Positions 47,501 through 59,344 of a stretch of DNA of 64,000 nucleotides are shown here, piece after piece (position 1 is the stretch's first letter; every line of letters starts with the position of its first letter). The position numbers and the translations under genes were made by a program. This DNA is from Gnetum montanum (taxonomy: Eukaryota > Streptophyta > Gnetopsida > Gnetales > Gnetaceae). The stretch lies in NCBI GenBank assembly GCA_015680685.1, contig MNCI01010098.1, forward strand, positions 238,098-302,097, read 5' to 3'. The notes below the pieces were generated by a model. That model did no database searches, was not told the DNA's origin, and was given only the letters and a program-made list of their open reading frames with translations.

Positions 47501-48200
47501 CTCCCCAATAGGTATCATCATCTTCGTTAGAGAGTTGGAAATGAACTTGTTTAATTTTTTTCATGCCTTCAACATAAGAAAATGTTAGGCTTTCAGTTGG
47601 CTCCATGCATAATGTGCTGCTATTTCAGTTAGCTATTAGCCACTAGGTGCCCTCCTATTTTGTGGCTGCTGCATATAGACATCTTTGTATGTCGATCTCT
47701 TACACACATTGATTACATGCCTTAATATGTGTACTCCTAATTAACCAAATGCTTTGTGCATAATTGAAGTCGTTATCATTGTACATGATGCATGGAATAT
47801 GCTTCTTCTCAATCTTGCCTAGTTCATTTTCCGTGGATATTTCTAAAGATAGGTTCCTTATACCCATACGTGCATCGACCATGCTTAACCAAGCTCTTCC
47901 CATAATTATGGGGAAGTCATTTTTGCAATTTTCTACCTTGATCAACAGATAATCAATAGAATAGGACCACCCACAAAATATGATCATAATGTCCTCTACT
48001 AATTCCAGAGGGATAATAATTGACTAATCTGCTAACTTTAGATGAATGTTGCTCATCTTGAGGTGTGGTAGGTTCCAGGCCTTGTACATATCATGGGAGA
48101 TGACATTAACTCTGGAACCAAACTCAAGAAGATCCTTGCATGGCTAATGTCCAGTGATCTATAAATAAATGAATGGACTTCCTGGATCAGATCTTTTCAT
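44550..48200 (-). pseudogene. Gypsy pol (protease-RT-RNase H-integrase), decayed
   Basis: Order on the minus strand. Protease near 48100, where DSG is lost (LEFGSRVNVIS). DFPIIMGRAWLS linker (about 47905-47875). RT from about 47300 with GVEVFMDDFST (catalytic FMDD intact, 46780-46791). RNase H near 46230-46000 (HYVLGYKVFVHTNHSAI). Integrase with YYTKWAEVAAV and FGVPRSLIYDNETHF (45485-45264; the usual DNGTHF has become DNETHF). The C-terminal part ends near 44550 with the same FQISSFQL-GGDGHPC tail as the pol at 59345. Stops are frequent. RT, RNase H and integrase order is that of Ty3/gypsy. Confidence 0.75.
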
Positions 48201-50800
48201 AGGAAGATTGCCAACCTTAATCCAGTCAAAAAAAGCATGAGTTAGCATTATAGTGTGGAACAAAGGTAGCACTTGGTTTGAAGGGCACTCAAAGGTATTT
48301 AATGCAGAGGATGAGGGTGTTGGAGATGTAGGATGATCAACCAAAGTTTATTGTGAGGGCTAGAGAGGACTACTAGGTTGGAAGAAAGGTCTTTTCCTAA
48401 TCGATTATCTAGACCACTTCGTTGAAAAACCATTTGTGATTGTACAACCCTTGTAGCATTTCATTATTATAGCTATCGAGGAATCTCATCCTACATGGAT
48501 GGAGTAAGAGGTAACTGGGTTGAAGGTGATGGTGTATGTGTAGAGGGATGCGGAGGATGATATGGATATGCATATGGGTTCTCCCCTTGGGTTGATGGTG
48601 AATGTGTTTGGTGATACTTTGAAGAATAATAGTGATGCTAGAATGATGTATGACTTGTAGAACTCCTAGGGGAGATGGGTTGCTGAATATAATACCCATA
48701 TGGCTCTGGTTGCCTATAAAGGTACTACTACCTTGGTAGTGGCATTCCCCATGATTGTGGTTGGTACCACTGTTGATATTGTTCATATGGTTGTGGAGGA
48801 GTTTCACTTGGATAGTAAGCTTTTCTTTGTTGGTAGAACTACCTTAGACTACCTTAAGGATAAGGTAAGTATCTTGGAACTTGCCTACGTGCTAGGCAAG
48901 GATTTAATGCATACACTCTAGACTCTTGTAAGTGTGACACCATAGGACAACATCCCTTTGGATGTTCATATTTACAGATGTCATATCTAGTTTCAACATC
49001 AAAGTTAGACTCCACAACTTCCTCTACTACAGAAACTTTACCCTTACCTCTTTATTAGGCACATTCAACTTCTTTTTGCCTCCTACGATTATGATCACTA
49101 TTTTGCTCTTTGGATTCTTCAACAATCTTCAATGCAATTTGAGATTTTTTGTCCAAAGAGTCCCATAAATTATCAACCTTGGCCAAAATATCATAAACAA
49201 AATTTTTCAATGGGCAAGGTCTTTCTATTCACCACTTCATCAAGTGGTGATTCCTCCTCATCACAAAATCAAACCTCTCATTTTCTGATGGAAGGGTTCC
49301 TATTATACTCTTCAGCACTTTCCCTTTTTTGTAGCTCACCTTCTTCTTTTGCTACCTGCTCAATTAGCCTTTGGACCTAATGAGCTCTCAATTTGGGCAA
49401 TCTTCCTTGGGCATACACCCCTAGGGTTCTTCTAGTTTCTTCTCTAAGCCCATCTATAATATGGTGAAGTTGTTTCCTCTAAGAATAACCATGGCTAGGG
49501 AATCCATGTAAGAGTGAATAGTATCTACCCATCTTGGCATCCAAGGGTTCATGTTCTCCTTGTTTCTAGCCTTGGATTTTCCTTCCTAGATTAGACACTA
49601 TGGAGTACATTTGGTATTTTTCATTGAACAACTCTAACATGGTACTCCATTAATGAATATATTCTATCTCTAAAGACTAGTACCAACTTTTAGCTTCTTT
49701 GGTAAGTGTTCTTGGGAAAAGCTTGATTTTTTGCCATTCATTCTCTATGTTTTATAAGGCACATGCATTATGAAAATCTTGTAGATGCATCTATGGATCA
49801 AACTTGTATCCCCCTCAAATCTTGGAATATTGTTCATGTCTAAGCTCTTGATCCAACTATCTTTCATATGCTTGCTTGGAATTTTAACTGCCTCTGCAAT
49901 GTTGAGCATACTTCGAGTTGCTAATAGAGGTTCATCATCATCATTTTGTCAATGACGTTGATGATGGTTTTGCCCACCCCTTCAATTTAGGTGGCCTTCA
50001 TAGGCATTATTATCTTGCTAATCACCTTCATCATGACTATTTTGATGGCAGCTTCCATGAGAATCAATAGATGAAGAGGAATGTTTGGAATCAGATGAAG
50101 AGGAAGGGGGACCGCCACTACCACCATGGTGTCCACCACCACTCTTATGCTTATTATGATTATCATCCTTAGATCCCTTGCTATTGTGATGCTTGCCCAA
50201 ATCCCTACCTTGGCTATTACTTTTTCTTGAACCTAGTTTATGCATAGTAGATTACAGGTTTAGGCTCACACCCTCATCACTAGTATTAGAAAATGGAGAA
50301 TCTACATGTTGAGAACCTTCAGTAGGAGGATCCTCTTTGTCATCTTGATTTAGTAGGAAAAAGGGGTTAGTGTAATGTTTTCCCTTTATAGCCTCATGGA
50401 GCTTCTCCCGATGTTGATCTCATTTGCATTGTGTTTCAATGGAATAGTAGTCCAAGTGGCATATCCATTCACAACATATTCTTCATGAAGATCTGCTATG
50501 CCCAACTTCTTCAGGGTTTTGAACAACATCCAAAGCATAGATTGATTGGGGGGCAAGATGGCATTGCCCCCCATATCACAACATCATACTTGTTCATCCT
50601 AATGTAGGATGAAGGTGAAGTTTAGCACAAACTCATCAGGATGAGCGTACCACCTTGCATCCTTGTGCGACCAGTGCTTTGGTATCTTCGTGCTTGCGAG
50701 AAGAAGAAAACATATTACAAAAAAAAAATATTAGTGTGCTTTTATAATCCTATGTATATTGGGGATAATATTAATCTTTAGGTTCATACAAAAATATTAA
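48200..50800 (-). pseudogene. Gypsy gag, decayed
   Basis: Minus strand. An N-terminal part at 50574-50386, then a Ser/His/Gly-rich stretch (50245-50018), a capsid-like segment (about 49930-49450: NNIPRFEGD, FSQEHLPKKLKVGT) and a knuckle near 48985-48945 reading YDICKYEHPKGCCP, with Tyr in place of the first Cys. A proline/tyrosine/histidine-rich tail (48807-48409) matches the tail near 63559-63302. Frameshifts and stops throughout. Confidence 0.65.
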
Positions 50801-50844
50801 TGGTATTCACTTAGACCTAAATAGCGCACGTTGCACAAACAAAG

Positions 50845-50862
50845 TTCCCAGCAACGACACCA
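50845..50862 (-). promoter_or_regulatory. Primer-binding site, tRNA-Asp type
   Basis: The minus strand reads TGGTGTCGTTGCTGGGAA directly after the LTR end. It differs from TGGCGCCGTTGCCGGGGA at four sites, all transitions. Confidence 0.75.
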
Positions 50863-50863
50863 A

Positions 50864-51782
50864 TGATGAGCAACAAGGTACCCCTATGCCCAACCATATG
50901 AATCACAAAGCGTTCATATGTGATCCAGTCAAATTCTATGGACTTTATCATTTCTAGTACACTAGTTCTTTAGGAAGTGAATCTAGCCTTAAGGTTAATT
51001 GTTGTCTTCCCAATTACACTTGTGACATTCATTGGTATGGTTAAGTGTAATCGAGGCATCTGATTTTTATCATTTTATGTTTTATAGTTTGGCACTCAAA
51101 ATGTAAATAGGAGGAATTTGATTAACTAATCTAAATTAAGTAATTAACTAGCATTTAACTAATCCTAACATAAGTATCTGGTCCCACTTTCTGTACATGT
51201 CCTAAACCCATGTATCCATTGTTAGGCAACCAAGCACTATGCTACTAACCATACCAAGCAATAACGCTGTTGGGATTACCAAGTGAATACATTTTATGCT
51301 TGAAGTGGTTGTACTTATGTGTTTAATCTATCTAGCTTAATGGCTTCATTAATGTAATAACTAGAAAATATTTAATACCTAATTGAAAAAATTTAATAAA
51401 TAATTAAAAATTAAATGCATGTATGAAATAGCCAATCTATCCAAAGTGTTGCAAGGTTTATCAGAAAGCGTATCTTTATTGTTGCACACATTGTCATGCT
51501 TAGGTACAACAATGCTTGAATAAAGATCTATGCACTCAATGACTTACTGTAGGCAGTCAAGGGAAAAATTCTAACTTTCAAATGGAAAAATGACAAGAGC
51601 TTCACTACAACTACAATCTCTCATTGCCATAAATGTAGCTATATGTGCATATTTATAGCCAAAAACCAACACTACATTAATGGGGCCTCATCAATGCATG
51701 GTAAGATGTGTTGATTAGGCCTTGTCAACAAGGCCTAGTCAACGAAGCCTTGTTAACATAGCCAATTGAACATGACTCATCA
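50864..51782 (-). repeat. Gypsy 5' LTR (GGCCTTG-type U3)
   Basis: Minus strand, 919 bp: it opens TGATGAGTCATG at 51782 and closes CTCATCA at 50864. Its U3 has a cluster of AAGGCCTTG/AGGCCT repeats (about 51695-51765) where other LTRs of the family have GATATCGC. A TATA box (GGCTATAAATATG, near 51657) follows. U5 ends in GGGGTACCTTGTTGCTCATCA. Confidence 0.8.
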
Positions 51783-53478
51783 CTTAGCATTTACTATTTC
51801 TCTTCTTAATGATGCCAATAATGGTAGGATGTATTTATTCTTTTTTGATCATTTATTTACGTCTATGGAGTCACTTGCTAATTTTTTTAAGTCATGAGGA
51901 AATAAATTGACACTTTTGTATGTGCTCTTGTTCATGTCCTTGATCTTGTGTTATGATGCTAAAAGCAATTACTTTTTTCATTTTGATCCCTAATGATATC
52001 GTGAATACCTTGAGGATCAAAATGTTTTTAAAACTAGACATAAAGGTTAAAAATGTGGTCAAGAAGCTATAGTTCAATCTCAAAATCCTAAAGATGTTGC
52101 TGAGGTATTTTTTGGTAGCTTTTTGAATTTATTGGTTATTTATCTTATCATATTTTTATGTGGAAGTAGACTTTGGAGTGCAAACCAATCATGAGGTTGG
52201 TATTTACCTCATCGGTCTTAAGTTAACCTTATTTTTGCTTCTTTTACTAATGATTTCTATTCCTTAATTAGAAATTGTGCACTAGTACACAAGGTCCTAG
52301 TGAAAGTTAAAAATAAAAAGATTCAAAGGTAAGTCTGAACCAATTACTTGGTTTATTTAATTCTCTACATTTGTACTTAAGACACTGTTTTTTGGCAAAT
52401 ATAAGTGGCTTGGAAATTTCTAGTTCAAGAAATAAAAAATGTAATGTTGGTATACACTTCTCATCCTACTCTTGCCAAAACCACTACCCCACCATTAGAA
52501 TCTCTAACATTGGTATCTCCATGAATCACCTCCATCAAAGCTTCCATCTTATTTAGCACTTACATTACTATAGTAGCAACCCTCATTATGAGTATAGTCT
52601 CTGTTACTTCATCTTCAACAATTACCATCAAGCATTCTTCCTATTCCCTAGCACAGTTGGTCCATGATGTTGAAGTGGAGGTTCTTCTATTTCATCATCT
52701 TAGTGATTGAATTACTAAGAACATTTTAAGTTTTGTTCAAGAAGACTATTACATTTATGGGAGGCTCAATCATGAAACTTCAAAAGTGATTTTAAGTTGA
52801 CATAGTCTGGTTGTATTTCTGAATAGCATCCTATTTTGGTGGATTCACCTAATGTGATCAAGGATTTTGAATAAATCTTAAGAGAATTGAAGATCTTCAT
52901 TTATCTAGCATGCCACCTACCAAACATTGAATGACTTTTTAAGATGGAGAGCAATCACCTTCATGTAAGAATTAAATTATCACTTTTTAATTTTATTTTT
53001 CCTTTATAATCTTTTTGCTTCTTTCCTAGCTTCTATGTTTTGGTTTCCCTATGTGTAAAGGAAGGAAAAAGAACAGAATCAAAATGTTGCTCAATATGAT
53101 GCCCAAGTTAAATTGCTAAACATAGAGCTTTTGAAGGCTAAATATGCTACACAAAGTACTACTAGATACATCAATCAACCTGGTAGTGAGTTCATTGCAT
53201 GTCAAGATCTGCTTTAAAAAGATAATGCTACCAAGGAGGAAGGAGAAGCTTAGAGGAATATGGTTGAAGATCTAATATGTTCCTTTGACTAAAATTTAAA
53301 TCCATATTTATTTTATATTTTTCTTTTCTTCTTGATTTCTAATCCTTCCTTATTCCATTCTTCCATAATTATTATTATCATACTTATTTTAATTGATGTA
53401 CTTATTTTGGAATGCTTAGTAAAACATTGATTCTTATATTCTACTTAACTATAATTTTGGTTCCTAGATTGTAGCTTT
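51783..53478 (+). pseudogene. Gene-like set of broken exons, unknown protein
   Basis: The plus strand alternates between readable stretches and T-rich stretches with splice-like ends. YREYLEDQNVFKTRHKG, then CGQEAIVQSQNPKDVAE, ends at GAG|GTATTT (about 52110). LCTSTQGPSES ends at CAAAG|GTAAGT (52321-52334). DVEVEVLLFHHLSD opens a longer run (about 52660-52960) ending near TTCATG|TAAGAA. A pyrimidine tract precedes AAAG|GAAGGA (about 53060), after which NQNVAQYDAQVKLLNIELLK reads to about 53290 as a coiled coil. I do not recognise the protein. In-frame stops show decay. It could be a captured gene piece or the inside of the element whose LTR follows. Confidence 0.35.
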
Positions 53479-53489
53479 CTTTGATACCA
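53479..53489 (-). promoter_or_regulatory. Primer-binding site candidate (Met type)
   Basis: The minus strand reads TGGTATCAAAG two bases after the end of the LTR at 53492-54187. It is close to the TGGTATCAGAG of methionine-tRNA-primed elements. Confidence 0.5.
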
Positions 53490-53491
53490 AA

Positions 53492-54187
53492 TGTGACATC
53501 CTATTTCCAAATGTCAAATATTAATGACAATTCATAGCTGATAACTTCAATAATACACTTATTTATAATAAGCAACACTTCTATGTAGCATAAAAGAAGA
53601 AAAAGTAGCCTTTATAATGAGGTGTTAGCCTAGTGGTAAAGACTCTTGATTCAAAATTCCTAGTCATGGGTTCAATTCTAGTGAGTAATGTTAAGTTATA
53701 AAGTTCTAATTGGACTATATATCTTGGGGTTTACCTATAGGAACAAGTGTTGAAATGGGGGCCCTGGAATTATCTTCCTATGACATTTAAGACACTTAGA
53801 GGCAATCCATCATTGCCATCATAGTTAGGCCATAAGATAGAAGAGGTGATTAGTCCTTTCTTGTCTTGCTTCACCTAACTCTTATTACTCACAATTATTA
53901 GCTCTACAACCCCATGCCAGCACAACCTCTAAGTTCTTAACCATAAATGCCACAAGTCAAACCCCAAAAGAATACCATGAATCATTATAACTCCTTATAA
54001 TAAGGCACCCCTTCATCTGAAGGTTAATTACATAGTTTACATATTCTAATACAACAATCAAACCCCCAAATAGTACCATGAATAATTACAACTCATCATA
54101 ATGATTCATCCATTCATCTAAAGGTTAATTACATATTTTACATGTTGTAATATAACTTTGCTCCATAAATAAGAATGAGACATTACA
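53492..54187 (-). repeat. Candidate LTR, 696 bp
   Basis: The plus-strand ends are TGTGACATC and GACATTACA, giving TGTAATGTC...GATGTCACA on the minus strand, a matching inverted end pair. A PBS candidate adjoins the 53492 end, so it reads as a minus-strand 5' LTR. A SINE sits inside it, and 53790-54060 matches 13826-14100. No mate LTR was found to the left within the window. Confidence 0.5.
53611..53770 (+). repeat. SINE, tRNA-derived, inside LTR
   Basis: An A box TAGCCTAGTGG (53626-53636) and a B box GGTTCAATTCT (53669-53679) lie 32 bases apart, as in tRNA-type RNA polymerase III promoters. The body shares AGTTATAAAGTTCTA and ATATCTTGGGGTTTACCTAT with the other two copies. No cloverleaf tRNA is formed and the body continues past the B box, so it is a SINE and not a tRNA gene. 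Confidence 0.7.
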
Positions 54188-56516
54188 CTAGTTGATGTTG
54201 CAGGCCATGAGAATAATGTAGGCATAAGATTTTTTTTAAAGAAAATATTGGAAATTAAAAAAGGTAGATGTATAAAAGCTTGTATTTTTATAAAAAGATA
54301 AAGCCTATGTTTATGAAGTATCTATAACTAAGTAAAGCTATAATGAAGAACTAGAGCCTATAGTACAAAAAGTTCATAGACACTTGTTGATACGAAAGAT
54401 AGAAGTGTAGAAAATTAAATGAAGCTAAAAATGCTATTATCCCTAAAGCAAATTGAGCTAATATTTCTATCAGAAATTCTAGATTGTTGATGTTGGGATA
54501 AAATGACAATTTTCTTCTCCTTTTGCTAAGCTTTGATGTTCTCTTAAGTACCTAAAAGCAGTAATGGATACTAGAGGATTGTGAACAACATATACAAAAT
54601 TCAATTTGCAATTTCATCTCTATAACAAAACTTAAATGAATACAATTTCTTCATCATTGGTTCCATCATCGTAATGACCTTGAAAATGATTATTATAGGC
54701 TTTTGCTATAAAATTAACTCGAAAATCTCATTCACTGTTAATTATGATTCTAGGCTTGGTTTTGGCTCTAGAATTTTTCTTCCTCTATTTTTCTTTCTTC
54801 TCTTCTCTCTATTTTAAAAAGTTGTGTTCCTGTTTTCTTTCTAGCTTTGTGAAATTTTTATCTCTAATTTGAGATAGGATAGTGAATTTTTTTCATATGT
54901 AGTTTGAAAGTTGATTCATGTGACTTTGAGTTTGGTAGTGATGCTTTGTTCAAGTTGTAATAGAAGCCCTATAAGTATTTTTTAATAGTAAGATAGCTCT
55001 ACCCCTAAGCATTTGGGAGAGTTTTATAGTAAAGTAGGTTGTTCATTCTAGCAATTAAACCATCTTAAAAGCTTTGTATTTTCTCTACTATTTTTTGTTA
55101 TTACTACTTATTCATTTAGGTTAATTTTTTATTAAAGTATTTTCATTTTAATTTTTTTATTAGGCCCTTATCCACCCACACCCACACCCACACCACCCCT
55201 ACACCCCCCTCTTTCTCATTGCCTTAATCTCTATGAAAGAAACACAACCTATTCAACTACATCTAGGAAATGACATAACTTTTCCTCATCAAACAGGGTA
55301 TTAATGTTGTCACTAGGAACTTAGAAAACTAACACATACTAATGCAACTAACACATGCATATGATATAAATGTACATGATTTTTAAAATCTATAGGTGAT
55401 TTTACAACCAAACATCATGGTGTAATAATATATAATAAAATTGTTTAACTTAACAATTGACAAGTTCAAAACCCACCCAATTATACATAGAAGTACATGT
55501 ATTATGATAGCTAAAATTGAATTTATATAATAGATTTTAAGGTAGTGCTGGAACCCAAAATAAGTAAAACATAGATATGCCCAAGATTTATAGAAGTTTA
55601 TAACTCAATGCTACCTAATAGAAATGAACCTATAACTTAGGCTTACCAAGCTAAGACTCATACCACTAGGCTAACACTTCATTGTTATCTAATAGATTTT
55701 AGGTTCTTATCATGGACCTAACAAAAATAAATTAGTTTCATTTTCATTAAGTATAATCTTTTTAAACAATTTTGCATAATTGCAAACCTAATCTTCCATT
55801 AATATTTCATAGTTAATTTTTTAATTCCTCAAGAAAGTTGTGTTACTTGATCATTTTTCTTTCCCAAAAATTATTCAATGTACTATATAATTCATTTCAA
55901 ATCCTTTGTAAACCTTTGTGGTGTTGTGGTTTAACAGCTATCTAGCTTATAGATTTAAAAATGTAAGTAAACTTTAAAAATTAGATTATTTAAATCAAAA
56001 TAAATTAGTAAATAATAGTTATGTTCTAGTAAAGTTGGCATATATGTTTTCCATTTTTTATTATAAATACTAGTTAAAATAGTTTTCTAATTGTAAATAC
56101 TAGTAAAAATAGCAACTCACACATAGAAATTTAATTTTGCTCCTTGAACAAGAAATTAGTATACACAAATCTATTAAACTTTAAAAATCAATCAAAAATT
56201 AGCATATATACATATATATATCACCAATATGTAGATTGGCTTGCTTCTTAACATGTGCTTAATATTAGATTAACTTTGATTTGAAAGTTACTGATAAAAG
56301 AAATTTGCTATAAAAATGAGTTGTAAGGAAAACAAATTTCATAAGTCTTTTCTAAAGTAAACAAACAAATAAAAATAAAGCTATCAATATACATTTGTTG
56401 CATGACGGGATAACTTCACCATTGTTAATAAAATTTGATTTTTTGTTTGTGCTAAGACAAAAGATTTATGGAGATGAATTGAGAACAAAATAAAAAATAA
56501 AAAATGTTAGGGAAGG
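54188..56516. other. AT-rich DNA, mostly unassigned
   Basis: It holds a SINE (listed separately) and a CCCACACCCACACC-rich patch (55160-55210). No coding frame, RNA gene or element end was recognised elsewhere. Confidence 0.55.
55545..55685 (-). repeat. SINE, tRNA-derived
   Basis: On the minus strand: TAGCCTAGTGG (A box, 55673-55663), AGGTTCATTTCT (B box, about 55631-55620), a TTATAAACTTCTATAAATCTTGGG body and a TTATTTTGGGTTCCAGCAC end. It matches the SINE copies at 25190 and 53611. Confidence 0.7.
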
Positions 56517-57433
56517 TGATGAGTGAAGAGGTACCCCTATGCTCAACCATACGAATACAAGCGTTTCACACACAATCCGGTTGAATTCCAAGGCCTAAGT
56601 GCCTATGCACCTTTGTGGAACAAGGACGGGTTGGTTGATCGTTGTCTTCCCAAACTTACTTGTATCTCACAATTGTATGGTTAAGTAAGTTTGAGGCATA
56701 TGATTTTTATAGCTTTTATGTTTTTATGTCCTGCTACTAATAAGGGAGAAGACAAAGAGATAACTAAGTGACTAATTTAACTTAACTACTAATTAACTAA
56801 GCTTTAAACTAATCCTAACACTAGTATCTGTTCTTACTTGTTGTATAAAGGAAATGAGTAAGAAACCAAATCTCAAGTGTTGCAAGGATGAATCCAAGAG
56901 CTCGTCAAGTATTACACGCATGCTCGAAGTGAGCATACTGTGTGTGTGAATAACAGAAATGTAAAGTGCATAATATAAATTAAAATAAATGTAGAAGAAA
57001 ATAAAATAAAGGAAATGAGTAAGAAACCAAATCTCAAGTGTTGCAAGGATGAATCCAAGAGCTCGTCTTTATTGTCATACAAAAGGTGTGCTCTGGTACA
57101 CAATGCTCGAATAAAGATCCATCCACACTTAGACCTCCTACTATGGGCACTTGGAAAATACTCTAATCACAAAAGTTTTACTACTTAACTCCTAAAAGAC
57201 TTCTAAAAGACTTTCCTTGAAAGACTTCCTTCCAAGGCTTCCTCTGAAAGACTTCCTTCCAAGAATTTTTTCCTAAATTGTGCACTTGGGCACTATATTT
57301 ATAGGCTTGGGAGCAACAACTCTAATAATTAGAAAAACTACCACTCTAATTTTAGAGAAACTGCCACTCTAATAACTAGAAAAAATGCCACTCTAATAAT
57401 TAGAATAAACCGCTAGAATAACCGCTCTCATCA
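56517..57433 (-). repeat. Gypsy 3' LTR with a duplicated block
   Basis: Minus strand, 917 bp, opening TGATGAGAGC at 57433 after a G-rich tract (AGTAGTGGGGGTA) and closing CTCATCA at 56517. A block of about 57 bp starting GGAAATGAGTAAGAAACC occurs twice (56846-56902 and 57009-57066). Only the right-hand one is in the place expected from other LTRs. The U3 lacks the GATATCGC motif. Confidence 0.8.
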
Positions 57434-59344
57434 TACCCCCACTACTGAATGAAAACTTGTCCTTGAGTTCCTTACAAAATATTAGGAAGGTATGATATTA
57501 TTAACTAATTGAAAACTGGCGATGGAATGGGATGACAAACTCAATGTGCCCAGTGAATGGATCAATAAGCATATTACAACATTAGTGTTTATGACAATTA
57601 TGGTGAACACTTGTACATAAATGACATCCAAGCCTTTATTTGGCAGCTTGTAGAGAAAGAGAGAGAAAGAAAATGAAGTGTGTTGCAGCCAATGCTAAGA
57701 TTGCGCCTTCCATTATTTATCCATAGCCACACCACCAAACTTGCTCCTTCATAAATGCTCTAGTTCTAATCCATCCTGAGTGCTTCCTCCAAGCCCAGTC
57801 CATTGTTTGTATGATCGTCATTTGCACACACAACACAGTCACAAATGAGCAAGGATAGATAAACCATAATGCAGTTGATACCTTGCCTCGATATGAAGTG
57901 CATTGGCTAAGTTGTGATTATGGTAGAAATTGGTTCAAAGATTTATCATAGGTGACCACCCAAGGTGTAGGGGTTAGGCGAATAGTAAAATGGAGAAAAT
58001 TGAAAAAATTTTGCCAGGGCCCCCATGACTAGGAGCAAATCTCCGGTAGCTATAAGATGGAAAAATATGAGAAATAAGAAAGATGGAAAAAAATATCAAT
58101 GGCAATGCCAATAAAATGAATTTCATGGATGGGGACAAAAGAAGAAATGATTGATTGTAGAAAATGTTTAAGGGAAAGAAGTTAACAATTTCACCAAAAA
58201 GAAATGCCAATGGGTCCTCCCCAAAGTAGGCTCATGCCTTTTATGTGCTGACAAACCCACAAACCAAAGAGTTTGTAGGCTCTAGGAATGTCATTTGAAA
58301 GCAAGAGTTAAAAAATTACCCACAAGAATTCACCAAAGAAAAATAATGCATCAACCTAGAATAGACTAATGATAAAATCGATAATGAGGTGGAAAATGGA
58401 AAGAAAAATGAAGAGCAGAGAATGAAATGGAATCCCAAGAACAAGATTGTGTAAATCCCCTTATGTATTTTATGGTTAATGTGACTGAGTAGATCTCATC
58501 CCAAATCCAGACTTAAACAAATCACATCCAGTGACCTTGCATCAACACACTTGACCAATCCATTTACTTGAAGTAAATAGAATGCTTCCACAAAGAGTCA
58601 CCACCATTCTAAGGAGAGCAAGATGGAGAAGTAGAAAGTGAGAAAGGGCCTTAGTTACAGGGAATCTTCAACCATGGGTAACATGTCTTTCCAGTTCCAT
58701 AACTAATTCTTATAGCCCATATTGCTTTATTATGTCTAAGGGGTGTGCTTTGAATTCTCACTCATTTTTTTTATTTTATTTTTTTTTGCATGAGAACCAC
58801 ACCATGCAAAGACTCATTTNTAAAATAAAAAAAATGAGTGAGAATTCAAAGCACACCCCTTAGACATAATAAAGCAATATGGGCTATAAGAATTAGTTAT
58901 GGAACTGGAAAGACATGTTACCCATGGTTGAAGATTCCCTGTAACTAAGGCCCTTTCTCACTTTCTACTTCTCCATCTTGCTCTCCTTAGAATGGTGGTG
59001 ACTCTTTGTGGAAGCATTCTATTTACTTCAAGTAAATGGATTGGTCAAGTGTGTTGATGCAAGGTCACTGGATGTGATTTGTTTAAGTCTGGATTTGGGA
59101 TGAGATCTACTCAGTCACATTAACCATAAAATACATAAGGGGATTTACACAATCTTGTTCTTGGGATTCCATTTCATTCTCTGCTCTTCATTTTTCTTTC
59201 CATTTTCCACCTCATTATCGATTTTATCATTAGTCCATNATTATTAGATGACAAATCAAAGTAAATCAAGCAAACAAAGAAATATTAAAAACAGGAGTGA
59301 TGGTGTAAAAAAAATAAGAAAAGTTGAAAGAATGTGTAAAACAA
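57434..59344 (-). mobile_element. Gypsy 3' noncoding region with large inverted repeat
   Basis: The part at 57434-58240 matches 474-1247 and holds no env-like ORF. The part at 58367-58789 is repeated as its reverse complement at 58820-59236, with single N at 58820 and 59239. The second arm is probably not native to the element. Confidence 0.65.
58367..59236. repeat. Near-perfect ~420-bp inverted repeat
   Basis: Left arm about 58367-58789, right arm about 58820-59236, about 30 bp between them, with arms identical as far as I can read. Single N bases mark both ends of the right arm (58820, 59239). This pattern suggests a scaffolding or read-folding artefact. Confidence 0.8.

Noticed and set aside
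53611-53690. Possible tRNA gene
   Set aside because: A and B boxes are present, but the arms do not pair into a cloverleaf and homology continues beyond the B box in other copies, so a SINE fits better.
55160-55210. CCCACACCCACACC patch as interstitial telomere
   Set aside because: The plant telomere unit is CCCTAAA; this is a simple CA/C-rich repeat of a few units.
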